Shown: positions 1-10,547 of the stretch, piece by piece
Layout of the letters: the number at the start of each line of letters is the position of its first letter
Position numbering within the stretch: position 1 is the first letter of the stretch
Assembly: GCA_051453625.1 (NCBI GenBank)
Contig: JBOZIK010000001.1
Coordinates: 71,704,451 to 71,768,450 of the forward strand
From: Welwitschia mirabilis
Taxonomy: Eukaryota > Gnetophyta > Gnetopsida > Welwitschiales
Direction of reading: 5' to 3'
DNA length: 64,000 bases
Notes under the pieces: model-generated
The model's input: the letters and a program-made list of their open reading frames with translations, nothing else
Database searches by the model: none
What the model was told of the DNA's origin: nothing
Program-made: the position numbers and the translations under genes

Positions 1-94
1 NNNNNNNNNNNNNNNNNNNNNNNNNNNNNNNNNNNNNNNNNNNNNNNNNNNNNNNNNNNNNNNNNNNNNNNNNNNNNNNNNNNNNNNNNNNNNN
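1..94. other. Assembly gap (Ns)
   Basis: All bases are N. The minus-strand Athila/Tat-type element read at 460-2343 should continue into it and beyond the window edge. Confidence 0.99.
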
Positions 95-459
95 TATAAA
101 AATTTAACTAAGCTTCAAAAAAGTAAAAGATCTTTTTATTTATGGATTAAAGAAAAGACCATTAACTAGGATTAGTGAGTCTCATGAACTCATAAGATGA
201 CAGAAAGCGTGAATGAAATGTAGGTAACAAATAGTTATATGTAAGTGATTTGGATGACTAAAAGTGGCTAAACTATGAGTGACATGAACAAAAATGATTA
301 GGGTTTTCTATGAAAAGAGCATCCTTAAATACATGAGGGTTTTACATAGTTTGATCTAAGCCTACCAAGGCTAGAATAGGTAAATCCAATTCAAGCTCAT
401 TTGATAAAATCAAGTTAGGATCACAAGCTTGGTGGCATTCATGGATGGGAATAAAAAAT

Positions 460-657
460 TTAAATGACAAGATTTTCATAGTTAAAAGGATAAGATAATT
501 GATTAAGTAATAAATGAGACACAGAAATATTTTTATGATAAGATTCTAGACATGATTTAAAAAACTCAAGAAGGAAATGGAGAGAACATTTATTAAGATG
601 TAAACATTTTAAATCATGAGAGGACCATCCTATTCCTTTCTCTTGCTTAACTAACAA
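460..657 (-). pseudogene. Reverse transcriptase N-terminal remnant, Athila/Tat type
   Basis: The minus-strand translation contains KGIGWSSHDLKCLH followed by a Cys/His and LLE pattern. This matches the start of Athila/Tat RTs, where a segment like AIGWS..DLKGI and a CMH.I.LE motif precede the fingers domain. After about 30 residues the similarity fades and stops appear, so only the N-terminal edge can be recognised; 95-459 should hold more RT, but I could not read any conserved motif there. It lies just downstream of the protease remnant at 705-1460, as expected in a gag-pol polyprotein. Family level is fairly sure; function is lost. Confidence 0.7.
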
Positions 658-704
658 TCCTTAAAAAATGTTTTTATTTGATGAAGATATAGATGAATTA
701 GAAA

Positions 705-1460
705 TCAATGAATAAAAAGGGCCATCATCAAAGATATTCTTAAATCTTTGAAACATAAGTCTATATCAAAAGAAGGATCATTTTTAAGATTAACATATGA
801 ATCATAATCTAAAAAAGATAGCAAAAGAGAAAAAACATTTTTCTCATGAGAAGGAGGATCAAGATCATTAAGACATTCAACAAACTCCACTCCTTCCAAA
901 TCATTAGGTTGCTTTATGGTATTAATGATATGAAACTCAATAACCATGTTACTAAAGAAAATATTCATAATACCATTTCTACAATTGGTAAAGGCATTAT
1001 AAGTGGTAAGAAAAGATCTTTCCAAAATAATAGGAATGGTATGGCTTCTATTCTTTTCAATCTTCAAAACTACAAAGTCCATAAGAAAGTAGTAATCTTT
1101 TACTTAAATAATCACATCCTATATTATGCCCAAAGTTTATTTCAAAGAATTATCAGCCAATTGTAAGTGAAGGTCGGTATTTTTGAGCTCATTTAGACTA
1201 ACCTCCTTATCCATACTATAAGGTAAAAGATTGATACTATCTTCAATACCTAACAAGGCTTGTTAAAAGTCTGTGTTTTCAATAGTAATGGACATTGTAG
1301 GACATCCTAGATCTTTGCATGTTGATGGAATTTGGTTTTGAATGATAGCACTAATTTGTTGAGTAAGAAAGGCTTTACTTTGTACATTCATCCTTCCTTT
1401 AATAGTACATAGATCTTTCAAGAATTTAGCATAGGAAGGGAGTTGTTTAATGGCTTTCAA
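705..1460 (-). pseudogene. Aspartic protease region of an Athila/Tat-type Ty3/gypsy polyprotein
   Basis: In minus-strand order: SYAKFLKDLCTIKGRM and CKDLGCPTMSITIEN near 1460-1265, then a stop, then a segment with LQLADNS, then MDFVVLKIEK..IPIILERSFL and NCRNGIMNIFF at 1082-930. These are the hallmarks of plant Athila/Tat proteases (LADRS, PVDFVVLD, IPIILGRPFL). The active-site DxG tripeptide has decayed to IED, and the Gly of ILGRPFL is Glu (ILERSFL), so the enzyme would be dead. At least one in-frame stop and one frame change separate the two open parts (1263-1460 and 705-1082). The domain would normally process the gag-pol polyprotein inside the virus-like particle. Confidence 0.85.
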
Positions 1461-2343
1461 AAGAGGGATATTGATCTTTACTTCCTTAAAAATTTCTAGT
1501 TCTTATTGTTGTTTCTTAAACAAGGGATTTTTTAAAAATTATTAAGAAAAAAGGGGGTTCTTTATAAGTTGTGACAAATTCTTCTACTTCATGTTTCTTC
1601 TCTACTTTTTCCTTACTCTTAGGTTTATGTTGTTATACTTCTTCTTTTTGGGATTTTTTCTCTTTTATTTATTTATTCATTTATGTCCAACATCTTAAAT
1701 GTATGACTTTAGTTTCCTTAATCTATGCATCTTTCGTTAACTTACAAGTAAACACATTAGGCTCATGTGTAGTAGGAAGATTTTCCTTCTCATGTTGATT
1801 AAGTGATGTAAGGATGTGTGTCGTGGTTTAACTTGGTTATTAGATTCCTTACTCTAATTTTGTAATGTTCATGAGGTTTTTTAGTTGAACCATTATTATG
1901 ATGGATTAATGTGATGTTTAACTTCCATGAACTTGTGAATTATGACCTGTAAAGAGTTGAAAGTTGGAAGAGGATTTGAGCTCTTAGGTTGACTAGTCGA
2001 GGCTTAGTTAGGGTTATCTTGTTTCCATGAGAAGTTTGGGTGGTTTCTTCATCTAGGGTTATAGGTGTTAGACTAGGTATTATTTGCTCTTTGGTTTTAC
2101 CATTGTTGTCGTATAGCATTAACTTGTTCTTTTACTACTTCTCAGAACATGGAAATCTATGGGAAATCTAAGGTTTCATGAGTATCAACAAGAAAAATGA
2201 TATAATGAAGAGGTGGATTTATGGGCTTAGGATTAGTATTAAAACTTTCAATCTTCTTAAAAGCTCATCTAAATTTTGATTGAACTCAGTGTTATTAAGG
2301 ATTTTAAAGATACTAATGGACATAATAGTTTGTTATAATCTTG
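1461..2343 (-). pseudogene. Gag C-terminal part, heavily decayed
   Basis: This stretch lies between the protease remnant and the insertion site of the nested LTR element, so by position it encodes the end of gag. I see no zinc knuckle and no continuous frame; the call rests on position and on the gag core that resumes at 10548 on the other side of the nested element. The open frame at 1571-1798 on the plus strand is hydrophobic and low in complexity and is not treated as a gene. Confidence 0.5.
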
Positions 2344-2348
2344 TTGGC
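2344..2348. repeat. Target-site duplication TTGGC, left copy
   Basis: The five bases TTGGC lie directly before the left end of the nested LTR element and recur directly after its right end (10543-10547). A 5-bp duplication is what Ty3/gypsy integrases make, and it fixes both element borders. Confidence 0.9.
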
Positions 2349-3073
2349 TATTGTAGTATGAATTTATGCAATCTTGAAGTTCTTTAGATAAAACTATAAA
2401 TCAAATAACTTGCAGAAAAACACATGCTAGTATAAACGGGAGTTCACCCAAATGTTGTAATCCCAACGAAGGCATTAGGATCAGAGTTAGAGAATTAATT
2501 TCCAATGGTTTCTTTGAGTCTTTTATCTTTTAATAACTGAAAGAAAATAATAAAGTAAATGCAATGTACATGAATATGAAATGCAAATGGAAATGGAACA
2601 AATTCTATTGGTTCCTAATTTTTCTATTATGAAATCTGGCTTTTTATAATTCAGATCAATTAAGAAGAGTACTTAACTTATTCCTAATCAACTTGAGCTA
2701 TGAGATATACCAAGTAGAATAAGGAATGAAATTTGAAATGGAAATGGAATAAGAATGCAATCTAATACTAACCAAAGTTATCCTTGCCAAAGGTTTCCCT
2801 TATAATCTAAATAAATCATAGAACTATCACTTCATTATGACCAACTTAAGCCATAAGTGACATAAACAGAATTGGAATGAAAAGAGTAATTGTATTGATT
2901 TCAAAGAACTTTACATCCACTTATAACAAAATATTAGCATCTCAATAGAAGAAACTCATCCTAACACCAAGGGAACTCCTTTCTGTAGCTACTAGATGGA
3001 CCTCTTGTCCTTCAATCTTCTATTACAAGCATATCAGGTACAAAAGATGGTTTGGAAGTGATGACAAGGGAGG

Positions 3074-3081
3074 TATTTATA
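3074..3081 (-). promoter_or_regulatory. TATA box of the nested element's LTR
   Basis: The minus strand reads ACTATAAATACC here. The related plus-strand LTR has TATAAATA at 56312-56319 at a comparable distance below the inverted-repeat motifs. In the other LTR of this element the box is worn (about 9930), so the two LTRs probably differ in promoter integrity. Confidence 0.55.
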
Positions 3082-3199
3082 GTTTTACATTAAAAGTTCT
3101 AGAACTATAACCCTAGAAGTGAAAGAAAAAAACCCTAGTATCCCAAGTGGGGTGATGACCCATTACAAGATACTTTAGTCCTGCTTATATAAAATAGTT

Positions 3200-3465
3200 G
3201 TCGTCCTAACTGTCATAATGATGATAATGGGGATAATTCCCCTTTATAATAGATAATTAATCAGCTTCTAACTCTGCAATCGACCCTATAGTTAGCTTCC
3301 AAATGTGTCATCATCCCTCATGTTGTGGAGATGACAAAAGGGATGATACATCCTTAGAAAAGATGCTTTGTTGACTCTAAGCTCCATTCCAAATCGGTAT
3401 TACAATAGGCCAATACAGTGTTGTCATCCACTTTATTGTGGGAATGGTGATGGGGATGATAACCT
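3200..3465 (-). repeat. Three inverted-repeat motif copies upstream of the LTR TATA box
   Basis: On the sense strand, copies of TCATCC-(N)-GGATGA or close variants lie at about 3200-3225, 3306-3350 and 3421-3462. Each has a TCATCC/GGATGA pair of arms; some also have an inner TCAT..ATGA pair. They sit about 120-390 bases upstream of the TATA box, the same layout as in the related LTR at 55803-57008. Confidence 0.65.
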
Positions 3466-3490
3466 TTCAAAGCTTCTTAGGTAAAGCAAA

Positions 3491-3590
3491 NNNNNNNNNN
3501 NNNNNNNNNNNNNNNNNNNNNNNNNNNNNNNNNNNNNNNNNNNNNNNNNNNNNNNNNNNNNNNNNNNNNNNNNNNNNNNNNNNNNNNNNN
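3491..3590. other. Assembly gap of 100 Ns, probably false
   Basis: Both flanks carry the 7-mer AAGCAAA. The paralogous LTR reads straight through the same place (10325-10345: GGTAAAGCAAAATAGTCTTC). Collapsing the two 7-mers gives a sequence collinear with that LTR, so the 100 Ns look like a placeholder at a join with overlapping ends. Confidence 0.8.
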
Positions 3591-3805
3591 AAGCAAATTA
3601 TCCTTCTTCATCATTAATTTTCTTTCAACATACTATGTATTAAAACATGGGTAAAATGCCTCTAATTATGCTAAGAACTACATGTTTTGATGATCATCTC
3701 ATCGGCTATTCATAATCATCAGAATTACATCCAAACCTGTATAAATGTCTTGCAAAAAATACTCCAAATAGACCCTCAAATTCCTATAAACTGGCATCGC
3801 AACAT

Positions 3806-3815
3806 AGCCCCCTGC
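3806..3815 (-). promoter_or_regulatory. Polypurine tract of the nested element
   Basis: The minus strand reads GCAGGGGGCT immediately upstream of the 3' LTR start (one base away), the normal place of the plus-strand primer in Ty3/gypsy elements. Confidence 0.8.
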
Positions 3816-6300
3816 TTAGCCTTGTCAGTCCCTAATAGAGTGGGGCATCAACTATATTATGAGCCAATTTGACTAAGAGAATTGTTAACTAGAAAAAAAA
3901 ATGGAATTTGAGTTCAATTTTATCATGCAGGAAGACAATAAAAATCTATTAACTAATATAATTATTAATGTAGTCATAAGCCCCCTACTTAAACACATCA
4001 CAATAGAGCAAATGAATGTCATATACATAAATAAATTGTATAATGTAATAATGATAGTTTAGAAAATGATTATGTATAAGCATAATTTAAAAAAGAAATG
4101 CTAAAACTGATGTGTACAACTTAACTAGCAATAATCTCAAAAAACAATGTATGAAAAGTTCATTAATTTTTTCTATAATGGGAGAAGTACAAGAGTAAAT
4201 ATAGCATTTTTAGATAAGCTGAAAAATAGCTGTAAGAAAACTTTATAAGTAGGCTACTATACTCTTGTTAGATAAAATCCATTTATTTAAGTAACATGAA
4301 ATCATATCCAAACAGCTCATCATAAATATGTATCGTGAAATCTCAAAATGATCCTTTTAATTAAAAAAAGTTATAAAGTATTGCTTAATATTTCAGAAGA
4401 AAGATCAAAGAGGTGTCTTGCCCCCTTCTCCAACCCCCTCACTCTCAATAGGTGAAGCAAGACATCTCAAATTTCATAGAGTAAAAAGAATAACTATCAT
4501 CCTATTTATCATGGGGACGACAGATGTGACATGACAGTGTTCAAATGAGATGTTTAAATATGTTCAAAAAAAATCCAAAAAAGCCTGATAACAAGCAAGT
4601 AGTGGAAAAGTAGCAAAAAAATATAAGAAAGGTAGAAAGTAAAGAATCATTTAGAAAAACATGACCATGATGGAAACAGACTTATGAGACCATAATAATG
4701 CATGAAGTAGAATGAAGCAATGCTCAGAAATACTCCTCAAATATATCCCAAACTCTATGAGTATTCAAGAAGTCATAAGTAGATGTATGCAAAACCAAAA
4801 GCAAAATAAAAAACATTAGCAAAAGGCAAAAGGAAAACATGAACTGAAGTAAAAGGAAGACATCAAAATAAAGGGCATAAAAGAAAAACAACCATTATAA
4901 AGAAAAACTAGGAGTAAAAATAAGAAGACAACTAGAAAACAACCAAATGATCAAGTCCCATTTTATTGTGTGGAAAAAGATATGTAAATGATTTTGAAAA
5001 TTCCAAACAAGACAACTAAGGAAAACATAATAAAAATAGACAACTAGGAATATGAAGAATATTGCTGACCTATCCAAAATTCCACTCTAGCAAAGTTCCT
5101 TGAAAGAAATCATAAAATCACCTGATAATAATGCATGACATAATGTAAAAATTCATAAATCTTCATTCTAATAGGCAATGATTATGACAATGTCAAGTAT
5201 GTCTAATGTTATCAAACAATAAATGATAAGATAAAAATATATTAAAACAAGAACTTGTAAGCTATCATCTTAGAATAAGACTAGAATCCAAAAAGTAAAG
5301 TAATCATGTGAAAGTACTATAAATAAAGAAATAAAATGTGTCTAAAAAACAAGAAATGGCTTTAATAACACTAAGGACACCATTGATCTCATAGCCTCAA
5401 AATAAAATTTATTTAACCATGATGAGGGGAGTGCAACTACTATTAGAGGAGTAAGGAACCATACAATGATTAACTAACCCCCAAGTAAAGTTCCCATAGC
5501 TACCATATCACACTACTAAAGGATCCTCTCAAGAAAATTTGCCTTAGTGCACTTGCGGTAGGACATCATGGTAATCATGTGTTTGAGGTATAACATGAAA
5601 GAGCATGGTTTTTATTGTTTCTTTTCTTTCCATTTTTCTTCTTTCTCTCCTCTTTTTTTTTTTTGGGTTATTAAAATTCCACATAACCAAGTACTTGTAA
5701 GTATAGAAGCAAAGTAATAAGATGAGTAACAAAGTAAAAACATGCCAAAATAACTAATTACTCACACCATTGAAAGAAAATAAAAGAACTAAGGCATCTT
5801 CCTTCAAAATAAAGTTCATAGACATACGAATGTCTGAAGATTGAATAAAGCCAATATTATCATCTAAATACCTAAGCTAATCATAAAAATTTCATAAAGT
5901 AAAACATTAGTCAAGTTAAGGATGTTCAAGTAATAGCATGACGTTTACTAAAAGAATCGGCTAAAGAAGAATTTAGATAATGGAAGGGGGAAAATCCAAG
6001 ATAAGTGCTTTATCATGTTCAAGGTTTAATCAATAGATATTTCAATGATCCTTTTATCCATTAACTTCTGAATTTCCCAAGTATGTAGGTTGAAAGTATT
6101 AATTGAGCCATTGAAAGATGTACTTTTTCTGAAAGATAAGGAGCTAACCATTGATAAGTTCAACTAGCTGTGTAAAAAGTGCACTTGGGTATTGTATTTT
6201 TCAAAAAAAATAAGGGCCGAATCAAATAGAAACCAATTGATAAAACATAAAAGGTATGCAATTAATTTGAATTAAAATTAATTAGAGATAATGATAGTAA
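3816..6300 (-). other. 3' half of the internal region, no coding signal recognised
   Basis: Very AT-rich sequence with stops in all frames; short open stretches at 4895-5077 and 5544-5732 look like chance ORFs. One copy of the family's inverted-repeat motif is found at 4496-4526 (sense GTCGTCCCCATGATA... AGGATGA). No RT, RNase H or integrase motif was seen in this stretch, where pol would be expected. Confidence 0.6.
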
Positions 6301-6310
6301 AATGATAAAA

Positions 6311-7981
6311 CTATGAAGCAGAATTTTCAAAATCCAAATAAGAGATAATGAAGTGATAAATTTCATTAACAAATAATCTCTTACTGAAACATTGCAAATC
6401 ATGAGTATCATTATATGATTCATTAAAGGTACTACTTAAAGAATGAATCCAAGAAATTTTTAAGGGCATTTGAGAATGTTTAAAAAAATTGAAAAGATCC
6501 TTAAGATTTAACTTTAAGCATGGATTATCATCAAGAAGATAAGGCTTGTCCCAATTCAAAATTCCAAGATATTCCAAGTCAAACTTATGAAAAGGATAAT
6601 CATCAAAAGTACAAGGTAAAGTAAAGTTATTAGAAAAAGAAAGAATGATTTGTTGAGGATCACATGGATTTTTAAAAATAAGAAATTAAGAGGTAGGAGA
6701 AATAGACTCTTCAAAATTATGATTTCTTGGTAAGTCAAGAAAAGGAACATGGCCTTGAGAATTATATGAAGGTTTAATTGGAAGAGATAGAGAAAGGTTA
6801 TCATTATCAAAGTAGAAATGGAAAAAAGGATGTGATTTGATGTTGTATATAAAGGTAGAGATGGAAAGGATGTAGAAGTATAAGGAACAAGTCTATCCTC
6901 CTTAAAGTTTGAATGAATCTCTATGGGTTCTTTATTATGATTACTTTATTTAATATTGTCCTTATTATTACTTTGTTGATTTGTTTCATCACTTTCTCTA
7001 TCATTGGTTATAACTAAATCTTCCTTCTTTTGGTGAATATTGCCTTCATTCTCTAAATTATTAGATTCATCAAAAAGATTATCAAGAGAATTAAAAGCAT
7101 TATCTTCATTATTGATTCAAAAATTTTCAGATTTTTGATGAATGGATTCCTATCCTGATTAGCTAGCAGTAAATGGATGATAGGAATATAATCTAATACT
7201 TCAATATCATCATCGAATAAATGGTCATCTTGATCCTGATTATTGAAAGATTGAGTTGTATTATTGTTATCTCTCCTTTGCTCATTTCCTAATGGGTAAG
7301 ATGCTGAAGTTTAATCCAATATTTTATTTTCTATTAGAAAGAAAGAATCATTATCATTTTTTTCTAAGTTCTTATCATTTTTCTCAAGGGAGGATGAAGT
7401 AGGATAGGTTTGAGGATGTTGTATTATAAAAGATTCTTAAATTCGTAATAGTATCTATTACAAGATTTCCACCAAATGTTCTAGGTTTTGATTGGTTTTT
7501 TCTCGTTAATCATTGGTATGTTCTTGGATATTCATCATTTCATCAATCAAATCTTTTATTGAATATTTTTATTCCTCATAGTAGGTCATTGAAGATGGTT
7601 CTTCTTCATAGTAATGCATGGGAGATGGTAGGGATTGACAAAAATGTTTATAAAAGTTTGTCTAAATGAGATGGAATCCTTAAAATGTAGAGAATATTCA
7701 TTGTCATTTTCATATGAGGTTTGAAAAGAAGAGGGGAAAGAATAAGAAGGTTGAAAAAAGGAAGGGGTCCAATTCCTACTCTCAAAAACATTTTGTATTG
7801 TTCTACCTCTTGCAAAAACCTCTTGAAGTATTTTTTCATTATAAACCTTAGAATCGTGTATGTTTCTCCTCCTTTCTGTAAAGATCTCTTTAAGTGTTTT
7901 CTTATTATTATCCTCATAATCTTTCAAGTTTATTATCCTTTCAGAAAGAAGTTTCTTAACGGTCCTTCTATCACTATTCAT
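6311..7981 (-). pseudogene. Unrecognised coding relic in the nested element, possibly gag or a non-autonomous ORF
   Basis: Three open stretches on the minus strand (7981-7586, 6810-6556, 6577-6311), read in this order, keep a protein-like composition. The first starts MNSDRRTVKKLL and is rich in charged residues, with aromatic/Ser/Pro stretches (PSFFQPSYSFPSS); just after it the reading MHYYEEEPSSMTYYEE appears in another frame. The last contains YLGILNWDKPYLLDDNP and KDLFNFFKHSQ. It is not a gag or pol domain I can name. Position after the leader suggests the first ORF of the element. The gag at 57960-58920 of the related autonomous-looking element is not obviously similar. Confidence 0.5.
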
Positions 7982-8399
7982 TGAAGCAATTAAGAAGAAT
8001 GAAATAAAATAATGTTATTTCAAGCTAGTAAGAAAGATAAGTGCACAATGAAAATTAAGTTCTTATCTTTTTAATGTTTCATCATTTTGTCAAAATTATT
8101 GATTCTTAACACTAAAAAGATGTGTAATGGCTATTTATTTTAACTATCATGAAAATAGCTAATAGAACAACTACACAGAGAAAGGAAAATCTGATTCTAA
8201 AATTATAAAAACAAAGGGGAAAAATTCTTGGAGCTTGCATACTCGTGATGTGTGTACCTGGATGAAGTCAAGTAATTCTTCTCTAATATTTACTTCAATC
8301 AATTTCCACTCCCTCTGATATTTTTTATTTGTACTAGAATTCACCTGTCCATGCAGGCATAGAAAACAAATTAAAAACTAAAATAAAAAATAATAAACT

Positions 8400-8645
8400 A
8401 TCATCCGCCAGGTTATGGATATGATAGGAAGGACGATGATCACAGTAACCAAAATCCAAAACTCAAAAAAATAATAAAAATTAAAGAATCTAAACTGTCA
8501 TCCAGGTTGTTATGGGAACAACAAAGAAGATTACAGTAACTTTATTGTCAAGTTATAAATAGAAGAAAAATTGTGAAAGTAAAAATAAATTTTAAAACTT
8601 TACAACTGTCAATGTCCAATGTAGTTGGGATGATAGAGAGGATGA
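8400..8645 (-). repeat. Inverted-repeat motif copies in the leader of the nested element
   Basis: Three variants of the TCATCC...GGATGA motif occur at about 8400-8428, 8498-8526 and 8607-8642, some 160-400 bases downstream of the PBS on the sense strand. The plus-strand relative has four in its leader (57194-57536). Confidence 0.6.
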
Positions 8646-8798
8646 TAGGGTTCTAGGAAAAACAGAAAATAAAATTTGTGGAAACAAATTTACTTTAAGA
8701 TAAGATAGAAATACAATACTAATTCAAATAAATAGCTTGAACAGAAGATTCAAGGTACTTATTTAATTAGTGACAATTCTCTAGCTCCTTATGACATT

Positions 8799-8815
8799 CC
8801 CCAGTAACAGCGCCA
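8799..8815 (-). promoter_or_regulatory. Primer-binding site of the nested element
   Basis: The minus strand reads TGGCGCTGTTACTGGGG three bases after the 5' LTR. This is a one- or two-base variant of the TGGCGCCGTTGCCGGGG-type PBS typical of Athila and other non-chromoviral plant Ty3/gypsy elements, usually ascribed to tRNA-Asp. Confidence 0.85.
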
Positions 8816-9158
8816 AAATGTTATAGTGTGAATTTATGCAATCCTGAAGTTCTTTAGGTAAATCTATAAATCAAATAACTTATAGAAAAACATATGCTAT
8901 TATAGATGGGAGTTTACCTAAATGCCATCATCCCAATGAAGGCACTAAGCTTAGAGTTAGAAAATTAATTTCCAACAGTTTCTTTTAGTCTTTAATCTTT
9001 TAATAACTAAAAGAAAATAATAAAGTAAATACAATGTCATGCAAATGGATATGAAATGCAAATGGAAATGGAATGAATTCTATTAGTTCCTAATTATTTT
9101 GTTATAAGAACTAGCCCTATAAAATTTAGATTAATTAAGAAGAGTACTCAACCTATTC

Positions 9159-9743
9159 NNNNNNNNNNNNNNNNNNNNNNNNNNNNNNNNNNNNNNNNNN
9201 NNNNNNNNNNNNNNNNNNNNNNNNNNNNNNNNNNNNNNNNNNNNNNNNNNNNNNNNNNNNNNNNNNNNNNNNNNNNNNNNNNNNNNNNNNNNNNNNNNNN
9301 NNNNNNNNNNNNNNNNNNNNNNNNNNNNNNNNNNNNNNNNNNNNNNNNNNNNNNNNNNNNNNNNNNNNNNNNNNNNNNNNNNNNNNNNNNNNNNNNNNNN
9401 NNNNNNNNNNNNNNNNNNNNNNNNNNNNNNNNNNNNNNNNNNNNNNNNNNNNNNNNNNNNNNNNNNNNNNNNNNNNNNNNNNNNNNNNNNNNNNNNNNNN
9501 NNNNNNNNNNNNNNNNNNNNNNNNNNNNNNNNNNNNNNNNNNNNNNNNNNNNNNNNNNNNNNNNNNNNNNNNNNNNNNNNNNNNNNNNNNNNNNNNNNNN
9601 NNNNNNNNNNNNNNNNNNNNNNNNNNNNNNNNNNNNNNNNNNNNNNNNNNNNNNNNNNNNNNNNNNNNNNNNNNNNNNNNNNNNNNNNNNNNNNNNNNNN
9701 NNNNNNNNNNNNNNNNNNNNNNNNNNNNNNNNNNNNNNNNNNN
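9159..9743. other. Assembly gap of 585 Ns, probably too long
   Basis: In the other LTR the sequence matching the two gap flanks (ends 2683 and 2884) is only 200 bases apart. Unless this copy carries an insertion, the gap is oversized by about 385 bases. Confidence 0.75.
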
Positions 9744-10059
9744 GAGTAATTGTATTAATTTCAAAGGACTTTACATCCATTTACAACAAAATAACAACAC
9801 CTCAATGGAAGAGACTCAGCTTAAAACTAAGGAAACTCCTTTCTGTAGCTACTACTAGATCTTTTATCCTTCAATCTTCTATCACAAGCATATTAGGTAC
9901 AAAATATGGTTTGAAGGTGAGGACAAGGAAGGAATTTATTATTTGACATTGAAAGTTCTATAATTGTAACCCTAAAAGCAGGAGAAGAAACCCTAGTAGC
10001 CCAAGTGGAGTGCATAAACCCATTATAAGATAATTCAGTCCTACTTATATAAAATAGTT

Positions 10060-10298
10060 GTTGTCCTAACTATCATGAGGATGATAATGGGGACGATGCC
10101 CCTTTACAATAGATAATTGATCAGCTTTCTGATCTTTAATCGACCTCACAGTTGGCTTTCAAATGTGTCATCGTCCCTTATGTCATGAAAACAACACCTC
10201 CTTAGAAAATATGCTTCATTGACTCCAAGCTCTAGTCTAAATTACTATTGCAATAAGCCAATACAGTGCTGTCATCTCCTCTGTCATGGGGATGACAA
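10060..10298 (-). repeat. Three inverted-repeat motif copies in the 5' LTR
   Basis: Variants lie at about 10060-10084 (sense TCATCCTCATGATAGTTAGG), 10165-10195 and 10270-10298 (sense GTCATCCCCATGACAGAGG, then AGATGAC). They match in position the three copies at 3200-3465. Confidence 0.65.
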
Positions 10299-10542
10299 CG
10301 AGATTACATCCTTCCAAAGCTTTTTAGGTAAAGCAAAATAGTCTTCTTTATCATTAATATTCCTCTAATATACTAAGTACCAGAACATGCCTGAAATGCC
10401 TCCACTTATGCTAAGAATTACGTGTTTCTGTGATCATCCCCTTAACTCTTCATAATCATTAGAATTGCATTCAAACCTATATAAATGTCCTGTAAAGTAA
10501 TCCAAATACAACATAAAATTCCTATAAATTAGCATCGCAACA

Positions 10543-10547
10543 TTGGC
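10543..10547. repeat. Target-site duplication TTGGC, right copy
   Basis: Identical to 2344-2348 and directly adjacent to the outer end of the 5' LTR. Confidence 0.9.

Larger units (their letters stand above)
95..2343 (-). mobile_element. Downstream part of an Athila/Tat-type Ty3/gypsy element (gag end, protease, RT start)
   Basis: Read on the minus strand, this piece carries the end of gag, an aspartic-protease region and the first residues of a reverse transcriptase, in the order expected for Ty3/gypsy. Its upstream half (gag core and PBS) lies at 10548-12131, on the far side of the LTR element inserted at 2349-10542. The 5-bp duplication TTGGC at 2344-2348 and 10543-10547 shows that the two pieces were once continuous. 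The coding frame has many stops and shifts. No 3' LTR is seen; it would lie left of the window. Confidence 0.85.
2349..3804 (-). repeat. 3' LTR of the nested element
   Basis: Direct repeat of 8819-10542. Sense start TGTTGCGATG is at 3804; sense end is at 2349, where the expected CA is TA. It contains a TATAAATA box (sense) at 3074-3081 and copies of the TCATCC...GGATGA motif at about 3200-3465. A 100-N gap interrupts it at 3491-3590, but alignment with the other LTR suggests nothing is missing there. Confidence 0.9.
2349..10542 (-). mobile_element. Complete nested LTR retrotransposon, Athila-like LTR family, no recognisable pol
   Basis: Two direct repeats (2349-3804 and 8819-10542) bound an internal region of about 5 kb. 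The element reads on the minus strand: 5' LTR 8819-10542, PBS 8799-8815, internal region, PPT 3806-3815, 3' LTR 2349-3804, flanked by TTGGC. LTR ends are TGTTGCGATG...AACA on the sense strand; the 3' LTR end has CA changed to TA. The LTRs match each other at very roughly 85-88% by eye, with many C/T and G/A differences, so the insertion is old. LTR, PBS and leader are related to the plus-strand element starting at 55803, but the internal region shows no RT, RNase H or integrase motif. It may be a non-autonomous partner of that family, or its pol may be too decayed to see. Confidence 0.9.
8819..10542 (-). repeat. 5' LTR of the nested element
   Basis: Direct repeat of 2349-3804. It starts (sense) TGTTGCGATG at 10542 and ends ATAACA at 8819, followed by AAA and the PBS. 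A sized gap (9159-9743) takes out about a third of it; inverted-repeat motif copies are at 10060-10298. Confidence 0.9.

Noticed and set aside
9148-9780. Long open frames over the gap (210 and 203 codons)
   Set aside because: They are almost wholly translated Ns; the flanks are LTR sequence.
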